From Sphingobacterium thalpophilum (GTDB lineage Bacteria; Bacteroidota; Bacteroidia; Sphingobacteriales; Sphingobacteriaceae): a DNA stretch of 64,000 nucleotides. The stretch is from contig NZ_LR590484.1 in NCBI RefSeq assembly GCF_901482695.1, positions 1,426,001 to 1,490,000 of the forward strand, written 5' to 3'. Positions 18,181 to 28,600 of the stretch are shown here, in pieces. Position numbers and translations under genes: made by a program. Each line of letters starts with the position of its first letter. Within the stretch, counting starts at the first letter, position 1. The notes beneath the pieces are model-generated. The model saw only the letters and a program-made list of their open reading frames with translations. It was not told the origin of the DNA and did not search any database.

Positions 18181-19128
18181 TTACTCTTGACTAGCCTGAT
18201 CCAGCAGCCCAATATCTTCCTGATCCAATTGGAGATCCGGTGCTGCTATTAAGGTCTGTAGCTGGCTTTCACTGGTTGCACTGACAATTGGAGCTGTGAC
18301 CAAGGGGTTGGCCAATAGCCAGGCCAATGCCACGGTTGCCTGTTTAGCGTCGTATTTTTCGGCCACAGTATCCAGAGCCTTTAGTACGGCTTTTCCTTTT
18401 TCGTCAAAGTATTTTTTAATGCCGGCTCCTCTAGTGGTTTTCTCGAAATCATCTACTGACCGGTATTTACCGGTCAGAAAACCTGCCGCCAGCGACCAGT
18501 AGGGGAAGACACTCAGGTCATATTTTTCAACCAGCGGGGCGTAGTCATTTTCAAAGCCTGAGCGTTCGACCAGGTTATAATGTGGCTGCAGGGCCACATA
18601 TCTCGGCAGCCCATGTTCCTCCGCGAGCGAGAAGCTTTCGATAAGGCGCTGAGGAGAGACGTTTGAGGCTGCGATATAGCGCACCTTACCCGCCCTGATC
18701 AGCTCGTCATAAGCAGACAGCGTTTCCTCAACAGGGGTAACTTTATCATCAAAATGCGTATAATACAAATCGATATGGTCTACCCCCAGCCGGTGCAGAG
18801 ACTCGTCGGCGGACTGGAGGATATGCTTCCTGGAAATATCAAAACCATGTTCCTTGGTTTCTGAGCCAACCTTGGTGGCAATCACCAGGTCCTGTCGGCG
18901 TCCACGACTTTTGAGCCATTTTCCGATAATCTCTTCAGACTGCCCTCCACGTCCGTTCACCCACCACGAATACGTATCTGCTGTATCGATAAAATTAAAT
19001 CCGGCTCCGACAAACTTATCCAGAATATCGAAAGATTGTTTTTCATCCAATGTCCATCCAAAAACATTGCCGCCGAAATTGATCGGCGCAACCTGCAGGT
19101 CTGTGTGTTTTATCTGTTGCTTTTTCAT
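18181..19128 (-). CDS. Aldo/keto reductase
   Basis: 315 residues with the (beta/alpha)8 aldo/keto reductase pattern, an NADPH-dependent carbonyl reductase family. The catalytic tetrad is visible: Asp and Tyr in FIDTADTYSWW (about 47-56), Lys in LVIATKVG (about 84) and His in DLYYTHFDD (about 126). The SASNVSPQRLIES and C-terminal cofactor-binding region (APIVSATSESQLQTL) are typical of the family branch with YajO/IolS-like proteins. Cytosolic, no signal peptide. It is transcribed toward the terminator of the preceding operon and stands alone; substrate unknown. Confidence 0.9.
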   Translation of the reverse strand: MKKQQIKHTDLQVAPINFGGNVFGWTLDEKQSFDILDKFVGAGFNFIDTADTYSWWVNGRGGQSEEIIGKWLKSRGRRQDLVIATKVGSETKEHGFDISRKHILQSADESLHRLGVDHIDLYYTHFDDKVTPVEETLSAYDELIRAGKVRYIAASNVSPQRLIESFSLAEEHGLPRYVALQPHYNLVERSGFENDYAPLVEKYDLSVFPYWSLAAGFLTGKYRSVDDFEKTTRGAGIKKYFDEKGKAVLKALDTVAEKYDAKQATVALAWLLANPLVTAPIVSATSESQLQTLIAAPDLQLDQEDIGLLDQASQE

Positions 19129-19255
19129 TTAAATAAACTTGTTTTTAAATACTCCCCCTCTCCATATATCATAAGTTATTTAAAGTTACGGTATTCAAGC
19201 TGGCGGGCAGGAAATTTCTATCACATAAAATTGTCAAATAACAAGGCCGCATTTT

Positions 19256-19286
19256 TTTGACGCTATAAAGAAAATTATTATCTTTA
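19256..19286 (+). promoter_or_regulatory. Promoter of the repeat-protein gene
   Basis: TTTG (19256-19259), exactly 19 bases, then TATCTTTA (19279-19286), which differs from the Bacteroidota -7 consensus TAnnTTTG only at the last base. Predicted start of transcription near 19293, about 45 bases before the ATG at 19338. Confidence 0.55.
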
Positions 19287-19337
19287 ATAAGTGTCTATCA
19301 TAACCTAGATAAACCATTAATTTATACAATTTAAGAA

Positions 19338-20495
19338 ATGCAGGAAGAGATCATTAAGCATGCTTTTTCCAAAGTCAACGAATTTTATAAAAAACATAAT
19401 CGGACGCCTGTGCGCCGGGAGATGGAAGATGTCAATACGATTGCCCGCCGTTATTTTGGCACATGGAACCAGTTTATCACGGCGGCTGGATTAACACCCA
19501 ACAGCAGAACCAAAGCGGAAATTTCGGCAGAGTTAATTGGCATGGTAAAAGATTTTTATGACGCCAATGGACGCATCCCCATGCGCCGTGAGTTTACCCC
19601 TCGCATAGGGACTATTGTAAGCTATTTTGGTACTTGGAACAAGTTTATTGCTGCCGCTGGATTTGATCCCAATGACCGGAGAATCCCTTCCAAAGGGAGG
19701 CTGAAAAATTCGCTGGTCAAGTTTTACCTCAAGCACCGGCGTTCTCCTAGTATCGCCGATTGCGTTAAAAGTAATGGGCTCTATAATTTTCGGTCTTACT
19801 TTGCCCATTTTGAGGTCAACACCTGGGCCGATGTGCTGGAATATGCCGGTCTGTCCTCGTACTTTCGGATAACGACGATGACAGAATCCGAAGCCAGGGA
19901 GAAGGTAGTCAAACTGATCAAAAAACATCGCATCAAACATTACAAAGATTACGCGCGCCTCAAACCCGATAACTATCCCTCAGTCTGGTATCTCAAAAAA
20001 AAATTTGGCTGGAATAATCTGTGTTATCTGGCAGGGACCAAAATCCCTGTGACCAAATTTAGCATTCAAGACCATTATCTCAGTCTGGCTAAGTCGCTTG
20101 GCAGGGCGCCGACCACCAAGGAGCTGGAGGCTAAGATGAAGATCAGCAGCGGCGGCATGAAGTGGAAAACAGGACTGCCCCTGAACAAATTCCTGCAATC
20201 GATCGGACAACAACCTATCCATAAAACGCCAGAGCGCTGCAAACTCAGCAAAAAACAACTGGCCGAGCTGTATAGGACACAGAGTATAGCACATGGATAT
20301 GAAAATGGTATGCCCCGCAGCAGACTGCTCGAACTGACGGGATACAGCAGAGAGATCTATGAGAAACGTTTTTTCTCCATGAATGGCCTTCGCTTGGTAT
20401 GTGGATTTAAATTAAACAGGCTCGGCAGCAAACAATATACGGAAGAACAACTTCGCGAAATACTGAAAAAACCTAAATATATCCGGCAGCGTTAA
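19338..20495 (+). CDS. Homing-endonuclease-associated-repeat protein without nuclease domain
   Basis: 385 basic residues made of imperfect repeats of about 55 residues. The first two are clear: NRTPVRREM...RRYFGTWNQFITAAGLTPN (about 20-54) and GRIPMRREF...VSYFGTWNKFIAAAGFDPN (about 77-112). Three or four more degenerate units follow (RRSPSIADCVKS...NTWADVLEYAGL; RIKHYKDYARL...FGWNNLCYLAG; GRAPTTKELEAKM...LNKFLQSIG). This pattern (xPxRREF...FGTWNxFLxAAG) is that of the homing endonuclease associated repeat, a small helical DNA-binding unit. No HNH, GIY-YIG or LAGLIDADG catalytic motif is present, so a DNA-binding or architectural role is more likely than cleavage (inference). Its promoter is clear, and an HTH gene follows 115 bases later. 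Confidence 0.7.
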   Translation: MQEEIIKHAFSKVNEFYKKHNRTPVRREMEDVNTIARRYFGTWNQFITAAGLTPNSRTKAEISAELIGMVKDFYDANGRIPMRREFTPRIGTIVSYFGTWNKFIAAAGFDPNDRRIPSKGRLKNSLVKFYLKHRRSPSIADCVKSNGLYNFRSYFAHFEVNTWADVLEYAGLSSYFRITTMTESEAREKVVKLIKKHRIKHYKDYARLKPDNYPSVWYLKKKFGWNNLCYLAGTKIPVTKFSIQDHYLSLAKSLGRAPTTKELEAKMKISSGGMKWKTGLPLNKFLQSIGQQPIHKTPERCKLSKKQLAELYRTQSIAHGYENGMPRSRLLELTGYSREIYEKRFFSMNGLRLVCGFKLNRLGSKQYTEEQLREILKKPKYIRQR

Positions 20496-20556
20496 CAGCG
20501 CCTCAACGGTAAGCATGGCCAAAAGAGCAGAAATAGGTAAATTGGAGAAAAAATAT

Positions 20557-20564
20557 TATCTTTA
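20557..20564 (+). promoter_or_regulatory. Candidate -7 box of the HTH gene
   Basis: TATCTTTA, the same -7 sequence and flanks (ATTATCTTTA) as at the upstream repeat-protein gene, 46 bases before the ATG at 20611. There is no TTTG at the usual spacing. It suggests that the two genes have separate but similar promoters. Confidence 0.35.
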
Positions 20565-20610
20565 CTTAGCAGCCACCTATTTCGCTTTATTATAAACCAA
20601 ATCATGAATA

Positions 20611-21306
20611 ATGACATTGATGGTAAAGGATTACATTAAGAGATTTACAAAAAAAAACGAGCTTTCTAAAGCGGTGTCCCGCCGTATCCACGAGATTTTA
20701 CGCCTGACAAAACTTTCTGTTCAGGAGCTTGGTCCGATAGCGGGCATCAACACCCGGTCCCTTGAGGGCTACGCCAAAGGAACCACTCCGATTACCCTAG
20801 AGGCGATCATAAGAATCTGTGCATTCCTGGCAATCGATCTGACCACATTCTGTGACTTTAACAGGAAGTTAAGCGGACAAGTAGAACTTTCTGCCATAGG
20901 TCAGGCTGCAGAGCAAGAAAAGCGCAAACAGGCAGCAACCATCGCGAAGAAAGAAAGTAGTCTGGCATCTCAGGAGAAATTCGAAAAAGCAAAAAAACAC
21001 CGCGACCAGATCAGTCTCATTGTAAGCAGCACGGATTACTTTCAACGTCCGCGCACCTTATTTCAGATGGCCGTGGATTTTGCCCGCGACTATGGTATTG
21101 ATGTTACACCGGAGCGAATCCAGATGGTGCTGCAACGCTATGTAGGAGATGGAATCATCAAGAAACATCAGGCGCCTTGGGACTACGGTGTCGGTTTGGG
21201 TAAACCGAAACGAACGTGGGTCTATTTTCAGGACGAAACCGCTCTTTTAGCTGATCCGGAGCGATTGCAAGGCTACAACTGGTTTCGTAATAGCATTATA
21301 GCCTAA
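20611..21306 (+). CDS. Helix-turn-helix (XRE-like) DNA-binding protein
   Basis: 231 residues. An N-terminal XRE-like five-helix unit spans about residues 18-80 (RIHEILRLTKLSVQELGPIAG, then RSLEGYAKGTTPITLEAIIRIC). A basic coiled stretch follows (about 95-130), and then a second domain (about 135-231) that reads like a winged helix (FQMAVDFARDYGIDVTPERI, then GDGIIKK). No ligand or catalytic motif is visible; it is probably a transcription factor. A downstream in-frame ATG (20620) is an alternative start. It lies just after the repeat-protein gene and does not belong to the oppositely oriented sugar locus to its right. Confidence 0.7.
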   Translation: MTLMVKDYIKRFTKKNELSKAVSRRIHEILRLTKLSVQELGPIAGINTRSLEGYAKGTTPITLEAIIRICAFLAIDLTTFCDFNRKLSGQVELSAIGQAAEQEKRKQAATIAKKESSLASQEKFEKAKKHRDQISLIVSSTDYFQRPRTLFQMAVDFARDYGIDVTPERIQMVLQRYVGDGIIKKHQAPWDYGVGLGKPKRTWVYFQDETALLADPERLQGYNWFRNSIIA

Positions 21307-21518
21307 AGAAAGCGGCTGCCAACGCACTCGACAGCGCTCAATTGCATTCAGCATCTCCGTTTCTCCTGAACTATAGACTTCACCGTGGTAAATATGCAAC
21401 TCAGATTTTTTAACCTGATGAGATTACCCATAAGCAATGTATACACTACCCCAGCTTATTCATGGTGTGGATAACAGTCATACGGTGGAGACCGGTCGGC
21501 AGTGCATCAAGCATCCGT

Positions 21519-22529
21519 TTATTTTGTTAGTACCGGCCATCCTGCCTTATCCCAGGTCATTTTCTCGATGCGTAACTTCGGCTTGCCCTGATCATGTGCA
21601 TCATAGCCGTGAAACGCCAGATATTCTTCCTTTCCGTCCCTGAAAACCGCATTGTGTCCTACGCCGTGCCAATCTGTGTTGCCCTCGAGCACAAGCTTGC
21701 CCCCACCGCGAGCCATGTCCCTGCCCTCGTCGTCCAGGTAGGGGCCCTGTACGTCTTTGGCTCGGCCCACGATCATCTTATAGGTGCTTCTAGGGCCCTT
21801 GCAGCAATAATCAATGGACGCAAAAAGGTAATAGTACCCTCCGTGGCGGTAGATAAAAGGGGCTTCGATAGCATTCCCGCCTGCATCTTTGGGATTATCG
21901 TCTACTGCTGGCGGATTCGGTGCTGTAGGATCCGGTTTGCGGCTCGCTATCGTCGGAATCGCAGTCAGATCATCGTCCACAGCGGTTCCGTCCGCTTTGA
22001 GCTTGATCAATTTAAGACCATCCCAAAATGAACCGAAACTCAGATAGCTGTCACCATTAACATTCTTGATAAAATTGGGGTCTATCGCATTCCAGTTCGT
22101 CTTTCCGGGAAACGACTGGATGATCAGACCATGATCGGTCCACTTGAAATCCGCAGCATTCGGGTCGAGCGTCGGTGTTGTTGCCAGACCGATACAAGAG
22201 GTATTTTTACCGAAAGCCGAAATACTGTAATAAAGCATAAATTTTCCATTGTGATAGCTGATATCTGGAGCCCATATATGGCCTGTGAACGTGGGAACTG
22301 CTTTCACTGCCCATTGTGGAGGCTGATTGAAGACAGGAGCTTCAGGCTTCCACGTTTTTAGATCTTTCGATGACATGACCGTTATACCCTGCCCAGTGGC
22401 AAAAAGATAATAAGTTCCGTTCTCTTTGATCAGGACAGGGTCATGGATGATGGGCGCAGCCTGCTGCGCCCATCCATTGCCAAGCAGCAACGAGCATATA
22501 ATGCCCAATATAAACTTCTTCATTTGCAT
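21519..22529 (-). CDS. GH43-family glycosidase (arabinanase/arabinofuranosidase type)
   Basis: 336 residues with a signal peptide (1-21, NGWAQ) and a five-bladed propeller of glycoside hydrolase family 43. The three catalytic acids are in place: D30 in IIHDPVLI (general base), D150 in NAIDPNF (pKa modulator) and E222 in AIEAPFIY (general acid). GHIWAPDISYHNG and YYLFATGQG are typical of the arabinan endo-1,5-alpha-arabinosidase branch. Probably periplasmic. Last gene of the minus-strand arm of the locus, starting 1 base after the stop of the preceding GH43 gene (or at the ATG two codons in), so the two are translationally linked. The exact linkage specificity cannot be read. Confidence 0.88.
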   Translation of the reverse strand: MQMKKFILGIICSLLLGNGWAQQAAPIIHDPVLIKENGTYYLFATGQGITVMSSKDLKTWKPEAPVFNQPPQWAVKAVPTFTGHIWAPDISYHNGKFMLYYSISAFGKNTSCIGLATTPTLDPNAADFKWTDHGLIIQSFPGKTNWNAIDPNFIKNVNGDSYLSFGSFWDGLKLIKLKADGTAVDDDLTAIPTIASRKPDPTAPNPPAVDDNPKDAGGNAIEAPFIYRHGGYYYLFASIDYCCKGPRSTYKMIVGRAKDVQGPYLDDEGRDMARGGGKLVLEGNTDWHGVGHNAVFRDGKEEYLAFHGYDAHDQGKPKLRIEKMTWDKAGWPVLTK

Positions 22530-22530
22530 T

Positions 22531-24042
22531 TTATTTAACTTTTTTCAACCATATTCCCAAGCCACTACCATTGTAGCCTGTCATGACGAGCGTAGACTTC
22601 ACGCCCCGCTCCCAGTCGCGCTCACGCGATACCTTGTATTTGTCTATGAATGCACCCCCGGCCCAACGCAATTCAAGGCTGTTTGTCTGGGGATCAAAGG
22701 CCCAGGTATTGGCCACATCACCGAATATTGTACCATCGGCCTGCAATATCGGATTCACTTCGACGGCGTGGTTGATATTGGGATCGGTCTGTGTTTCAGC
22801 ATAACCCGGTACTCGGACATAGCCATGGATAATCTGCTCATATTCGCCCACAATTTCCGCCTTCGTAATCGGGGTCTGAGCAACAGCAGCATAACGTTCA
22901 GGACTGACCATCGGCCAACCATTGTCTGACCAGAACATTCGGCGCACATGCATGACCATGAAAAGGGGGTCGACAGCGGGCCTTCCCTGCGTGGCCATAA
23001 AATAACTGCCCTTCTCGTCTTTAAAGACGGAGCAATGGGCAGTGCCCTGCCACCCCGCATGGTCTTTAAAAGCATAAGGTCCCAATACAATCTGATCCAC
23101 ATGGTCTGCAGCTACATCGGCACGCTCACCATTCCAGTCTACAAAAGGGCCAGTAGGTGCGTCCGAACGAAACACCCGTACATTGTATTTGGTGTTGATC
23201 CAGTCGTAGGACACAAATAGAAAGTATTTCTTTTGATCAGCATTGTAGATGATTTCCGGGGCTTCAAGGTTTCCGTTATAGACACCATTTGTCTTTCCAC
23301 GGCGTACGATCAACGTACCCAAGTCTCCCTTTTGCAGCGGTAGCCCAGTTGCGGGGTCCAGCTTCACAACAAATAGACCGTCCCATGCCGATCCGTAATA
23401 CAGATAATGTTGACCTTCTGGGGTAATCACAACGGAGGGATCGATCGCATTGGTACCAGGGCCCTCAGTCTTTGACTGGACGGCAAGCCCCTTCTCCAGC
23501 CAGGGACCATCGAGCGATGTCGAGGTCAGCAGGCCAATGGCACTCACCCGAAAACCGTTGGACGCCACAGCGTAATATAAGCGAAATTCGTTGCCTACTT
23601 TCAGGATATAGGGAGCCCAGACACCTTCGTTAGGCTTATAATCACTTTTGACACCCGTAATGTAGTTGACCGCTTGTTTTGGCAGGCCATCGTAGGCCCA
23701 ACCACGAAACTCCCACTCGACCAAGTTTCTGGAACGGCGCACCATAATACCCGGCTTAATGCTTTGCCCATAGGCAACATCGGTACTAAAACAATAATAC
23801 CAGTCGCCGTCTTTAATAATTGAAGGATCATGCAGATTATACGGCCCCCACTGCCCCGTGAAAGCGTAACTCTGAATATTTCCGTAAGTATCCTTGATAT
23901 CGGCAATATCAAATGGCTTCGGTGCGAATATGCCCGGATCTGTTTCAGTGAGCGGCTGGTTATTAAACTTATCCTTCTGACAAGAGGCACTGAAGCCTGC
24001 CAGCAACATAAGGACCAGACAACGTACGCTATTTTTGTTCAT
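22531..24042 (-). CDS. GH43-family lipoprotein glycosidase
   Basis: 503 residues with a lipobox (FSASC, Cys 21), so lipid-anchored and probably on the cell surface. The N-terminal two-thirds is a GH43 propeller with D72 in NLHDPSII as base, NAIDPSVV as the second Asp and LEAPEIIY as acid. The last 130 residues (after MVSPERYAAV) form a beta-rich extra domain ending WLKKVK, as in two-domain arabinanases. As a surface enzyme it may make the first endo cut of arabinan before import by the SusCD pair encoded just upstream; the partner GH43 would act inside (inference from anchors). 21 bases separate it from the SusD gene. Confidence 0.87.
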   Translation of the reverse strand: MNKNSVRCLVLMLLAGFSASCQKDKFNNQPLTETDPGIFAPKPFDIADIKDTYGNIQSYAFTGQWGPYNLHDPSIIKDGDWYYCFSTDVAYGQSIKPGIMVRRSRNLVEWEFRGWAYDGLPKQAVNYITGVKSDYKPNEGVWAPYILKVGNEFRLYYAVASNGFRVSAIGLLTSTSLDGPWLEKGLAVQSKTEGPGTNAIDPSVVITPEGQHYLYYGSAWDGLFVVKLDPATGLPLQKGDLGTLIVRRGKTNGVYNGNLEAPEIIYNADQKKYFLFVSYDWINTKYNVRVFRSDAPTGPFVDWNGERADVAADHVDQIVLGPYAFKDHAGWQGTAHCSVFKDEKGSYFMATQGRPAVDPLFMVMHVRRMFWSDNGWPMVSPERYAAVAQTPITKAEIVGEYEQIIHGYVRVPGYAETQTDPNINHAVEVNPILQADGTIFGDVANTWAFDPQTNSLELRWAGGAFIDKYKVSRERDWERGVKSTLVMTGYNGSGLGIWLKKVK

Positions 24043-24063
24043 ATTCGTTCAAGTTTGTTCCCA

Positions 24064-25635
24064 TCAGTTAGCGCTGTTGGGTGATAAATTTTTGTTATAA
24101 TTCAGCTCATTAAACGGTATTGGAAGATATTCACGGCCGGCTCTCCAGCTGTTAAAATCAGAATCTCTGGTTCTAAGTTCCGCTAGCTTCGTTTGGTCAT
24201 ACAGCCAGCCCCAGCGAATGATATCCTGTATCCGCTGCCCTTCGACAGCAAATTCCAGCAATCGCTCGTGTGCGATCTGCTCACGCATCTGTACCTGGTT
24301 CATATTCGGTTTGCTGGAGGCAAGCGCCGGCAATTTCGCCCTGTCTCTGACCTGTTGTATATACGTATACGCTTCGGCTGTCCGGTTCACTTCGTTGAGC
24401 GCCTCAGCATACAGCAGCAGGATATCCGCATAGCGCAATACACGGTAATTGATGCCGCCTGATTCAAAGGACTCCTTTTCCAGTATATCTAGACCATCAT
24501 GCGTCCATTTACGTAAGTACTTAACGTCTCTGGAGGCATATGGCCAGTCACGGCCGTAGATTTTGGTGGAATTGTCCGCCGCTTCGTACGATGCGATCGT
24601 AGCCAGAAGCCTTGGATCGCTTTTACCATCCACTGTTTTTTCCTTCTTAAATGCAGTATAGAGGCCCGGACTGGGTTCATAATCCTTATAGCCGCCCCAA
24701 GATTCACCCGGAGGCGCATAGGTCACGGCTAATGCGCAAAACTGCCGCCAGTTGGCGTTTGGTTCGCCCGCCCAGTTACCATCGGTTCCCCCTTCGGCAG
24801 TGAATTGGATTTCAAACAGTGATTCTGCATTGTTTTCATGCTGCGTATCGAAGTTGTGGCGGTAGTCGGCCATCAGCTGATAAACATTGTGCAGCTCCCC
24901 GCCGGCCTTGGTAAATTTTTCGAATTGTTCGACAGCGGCAGCAAATTGTTTCGTATACATATACACTTTCCCCAGCAATCCGGCGGCGGCGCCTTTGGTG
25001 GCCCGCCCTGTTTGCCCTGCATCCGGTCCTGTCACATCTTTATAGCTCAAAGGCAACAGCACCTCCGCCTGTTTCAGGTCTTCAACAATTTGCTTCCACA
25101 CCTCTTCCGGGCTTGCCGTAGCAGGATAATATTGCTCTTTTCCTTCGGGCGGCTGCGTCACGAGCGGAACTTTCTGAAAGGTATTGATCAGGTTGAAATA
25201 TGCAAAGGCACGCAGAAAATAAGCCTGTCCAAGGATCCTGTTTTTATGTCCATCCGTAAATTCTGCATCAGCGATATCCGGTACGTTTTTTAATACTTGA
25301 TTGGCCCTGTTGATGATAATATAATGATCCCGCCATATCCATTCCACTGGAGCAGAGTTGCTCGGTATGGTAAAGCGGCCTACCTGAACCAGGTCGGTCC
25401 AGGGGCTACTGCCCTGCACGTCATCACCACGGCTATCGGAAAGGCCCGGAAAAGAGCGCGTATAAGTTCCCTCGAGTGCCAGCGCATTGTATATGGCTAC
25501 AGTGCCTGCATCTGCCTGCGCGGCATTTTTCCAATATGTTGCTGTCGTCGGAAAATTGGGGTTAGTCAGTTCCAGTTTACTATCGCAAGCAGTCAGTGCT
25601 ACCGTCACTGCTGCGATCAACCATGTTCTATTCAT
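24064..25635 (-). CDS. SusD/RagB-family surface lipoprotein (locus pair 1)
   Basis: 523 residues. Lipoprotein signal ending VALTAC (Cys 17), then SusD-like helices: ILGQAYFLRAFAYFNLINTFQKVPLV (about 130-155), a mid region with TGRATKGAAAGLLGKVYMYT, and the C-terminal RYADILLLYAEALNEV and IAHERLLEFAVEGQRIQDIIRWG motifs. It is the glycan-binding lid of the SusC encoded 18 bases upstream. With the two GH43 genes downstream it points to an arabinose-containing glycan. Confidence 0.92.
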   Translation of the reverse strand: MNRTWLIAAVTVALTACDSKLELTNPNFPTTATYWKNAAQADAGTVAIYNALALEGTYTRSFPGLSDSRGDDVQGSSPWTDLVQVGRFTIPSNSAPVEWIWRDHYIIINRANQVLKNVPDIADAEFTDGHKNRILGQAYFLRAFAYFNLINTFQKVPLVTQPPEGKEQYYPATASPEEVWKQIVEDLKQAEVLLPLSYKDVTGPDAGQTGRATKGAAAGLLGKVYMYTKQFAAAVEQFEKFTKAGGELHNVYQLMADYRHNFDTQHENNAESLFEIQFTAEGGTDGNWAGEPNANWRQFCALAVTYAPPGESWGGYKDYEPSPGLYTAFKKEKTVDGKSDPRLLATIASYEAADNSTKIYGRDWPYASRDVKYLRKWTHDGLDILEKESFESGGINYRVLRYADILLLYAEALNEVNRTAEAYTYIQQVRDRAKLPALASSKPNMNQVQMREQIAHERLLEFAVEGQRIQDIIRWGWLYDQTKLAELRTRDSDFNSWRAGREYLPIPFNELNYNKNLSPNSAN

Positions 25636-25653
25636 CGTCTTCGTTTCTAAAGG

Positions 25654-28600
25654 TTAAAATCCAAGCTGTACACCAAATAAGATCGTCCGGGGCTTGGGAT
25701 ACGATCCATTGTCAAGTCCCGGGGTAAACACGCCATAGGTGTAATCGGGATTATACGATTTATATTTCTGAAAAGTATACAGGTTCTGCGCGGTCACGTA
25801 TACTCTTGCTTTTGCGACATACGGAATCATTGACTTCGGAAAGTTATAGCCCAGTGATAAGGTATTGATGCGCAGATATGTTCCATCTTGCAGCCAGCTC
25901 TTTCTATTGGAGTTCTCCCAGTTGCGGTTTGGGTCTTCCCAGTTCAGCCTCGGGATATCGGTGTCGGTATTCGTAGAAGTAAACCGATCGAGCATATCCT
26001 GGTGGTAATTAGCGTCACCTCCGGTATGCATCAGGTCTCGGTACAACCGGCTATTGATTAGATATTTTCCCATTCCGGAGGCAAAAAGAGCAAAGTCGAA
26101 ATTCTTGAAAGCCGCATTGAAGTTAAAGCCATATTGATATTTTGGCAAACCACTGCCGAGGTCCGTACGGTCATTGTCATTGATCAGCCCATCGCCATTG
26201 ATATCCTTATAAATGACATCCCCTACAGCAGCACCATCAAACTGTTTGGGATGGTTGTCCACCTGCTCCTGCGTTTTGAAAATTCCTTCGCTGATAAAGC
26301 CATAGTGCCGGCCGACTTCCTGCCCTACTTCGGTACGGAAATGCCCATCGACTCTCGCCTTAATATCGTTTCCCAAGCTGAGCACTTTGTTTTTTATTGT
26401 CGTAAAGTTAGCCCCGATATCGTAGGTGAATTCACCACTGCTTTTATGATAGGTAAAAGAAACTTCAATACCGCTATTGCGCAAAGTACCAGCATTGACG
26501 ATAGGCGCCTGATTGATAGAACCTACGGAAAAAGGAATAGGGATAGGTACAAGGATATCCTGGCTTTTGCTCGAGTAATACTCTGCAGAAAGATCGAGCT
26601 TATTCCTTAGTAGTCGCGCATCAAAGCCGATGTTGCTGGTGATACGGTCTTCCCATTTTAAGTCTTCGGAGACCACACTGGTCTGTGTCCCGCCCAAGAT
26701 GCGCTGTCCCGCAAAAGTATATACCACTGAAGGATTAATTACTGCCTGATACAGATAATTGCCGATATTTTCGTTCCCCAGTTTACCCCAGCTGCCGCGT
26801 ATTTTGAGATCGTTGATCCAATCATTGGTCTGGGGAAAGAACTTTTCATTGCTGATACGCCAGCCCCCCGCGAAGGATGGAAAGTAGCCGACACGATTAC
26901 TTTTTCTGAAGCGTGAAGAAGCATCGCGCCGCACAGTGGCCGTCAGCAGATAGCGGTCGTCATAATTATAGTTGGCGCGACCGAGATACGAAGCAAGTGC
27001 ATTAAAATCGCTCAGATCGCGGGCACTGGTCTCGGCAGCGTTCTGAAGATTGTCAAACTCTTCATTGCTGAACCCAGTTCCGGTAATATAGCGGTTCCAG
27101 ACAGAATATTTTTGATACATCTGTCCCACAAGAACACTCAGCTGATGGCTATTTTGTTTAAACTCGTAATTCAGCGTATTCTCGAGCAGCACATTTTCAT
27201 AACGCCGGCTGTTGTCGTTGAGACGGTTGATATTGTTGATGAAGAAGTATCCGAGATTGAATTTGGGTGTAAAGGTTTTGTCCCGTACTTCATTGATATC
27301 GTAGCCAAAGTTGATCTTATATTTGAGTTTATGTTTATCACTCCGCACGATATCCAGTTCGCCCCATAAGGTAGAGGTAAAACGTCCAACGGTCGTGTTG
27401 TTCTTGATCAAACTATTGAAGCCGATGCCATTGAGCGAAATCGCATCGTGTAGATCGCTTGATGTGCCACCAAATCCGCCCAATCTATTGGGATCATACA
27501 CGGGCATGGTTGGGATAGCAAAGACGAGATCATTGATCAAGGGAGGTCTTCCTCCCGCCAATATGCCGTCGCCTGTCACCAAGGCATTTTCGCGCGAATA
27601 GGCATAAGCTACGGTTTGCCCCAGCCGCACCCGCCCCAGCTCCTGCGTCAAATTAGCCCTGCCCGTATAACGTTTATAATCCGGTCCGTTGCCCACAAAA
27701 GTACCTGTATTGTCAAACAGATCCAGGGAAACCATATACGTATTGTGTGCACCACCACCACTCAGTGAAATATTTTGATTGTGCCGGCGCCCCGATTTAA
27801 GCCCTTCTTTCTGCCAGTCCGTATTCACATCTTTGATAAAACGCGGTGAACTGGGATCATTTCCTGGTGCCAGAGGTTTATTGTTGGCGTTGTACCGCGC
27901 TTCGTTGTTCAGCATCTGATAGTTATAGGCATTGGTCACCGGCATGGTCTGCCAGACCTTGTCGATACCATAGTAAGCGCTGTAGTCCACCCGCGGAGGA
28001 GCATCCTGACGACCCTTTTTTGTTGTGACGATGATGACACCATTTGCGGCTCGCGAACCGTATATAGCACCTGCTGATGCATCTTTAAGCACCTGCATCG
28101 ACTCAATGTCATTTGGATTGAGCTCCCTGGGCACACCACTCAGCGGCACTCCGTCAACAACATATAGCGGATCAGCATTGTTGAAGGTAGAAATACCCCG
28201 TAACCGCACCTGAGGCATTGCTCCGGGCTGGCCGTCGCTGCTCACCGATACCCCCGCAACACGTCCCTGCAGCATGCTGCCAACATCATTGGTTGAAAAC
28301 TTCTTCGCATCATCCATATCCACAATCGCCACAGCTCCGGTAATATCCTTCTTGCGCTGTGTCCCATAGCCCACCACCACCACTTCGTCCATCTGGCGAA
28401 GCTCCTGCTGCAGGACAGCATTATAGGTGGTCTTGCCCACTGTTAATAGCAGCGTCTGAGGCACATAACCTAGATATGAGATCGATAATTTACCCTGCAA
28501 GGCGGGTACCAGCAGCTCATACTGTCCTTGGGCATCCGTCTGAGTGACCACATTGGTTCCAATCAGTCTCACACTAATACCCGCAAGTGCTTTATTTTGC

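Noticed and set aside
19338..20495. An active homing endonuclease
   Set aside because: Only the repeat units are present; no HNH, GIY-YIG or LAGLIDADG catalytic residues were found in any part.
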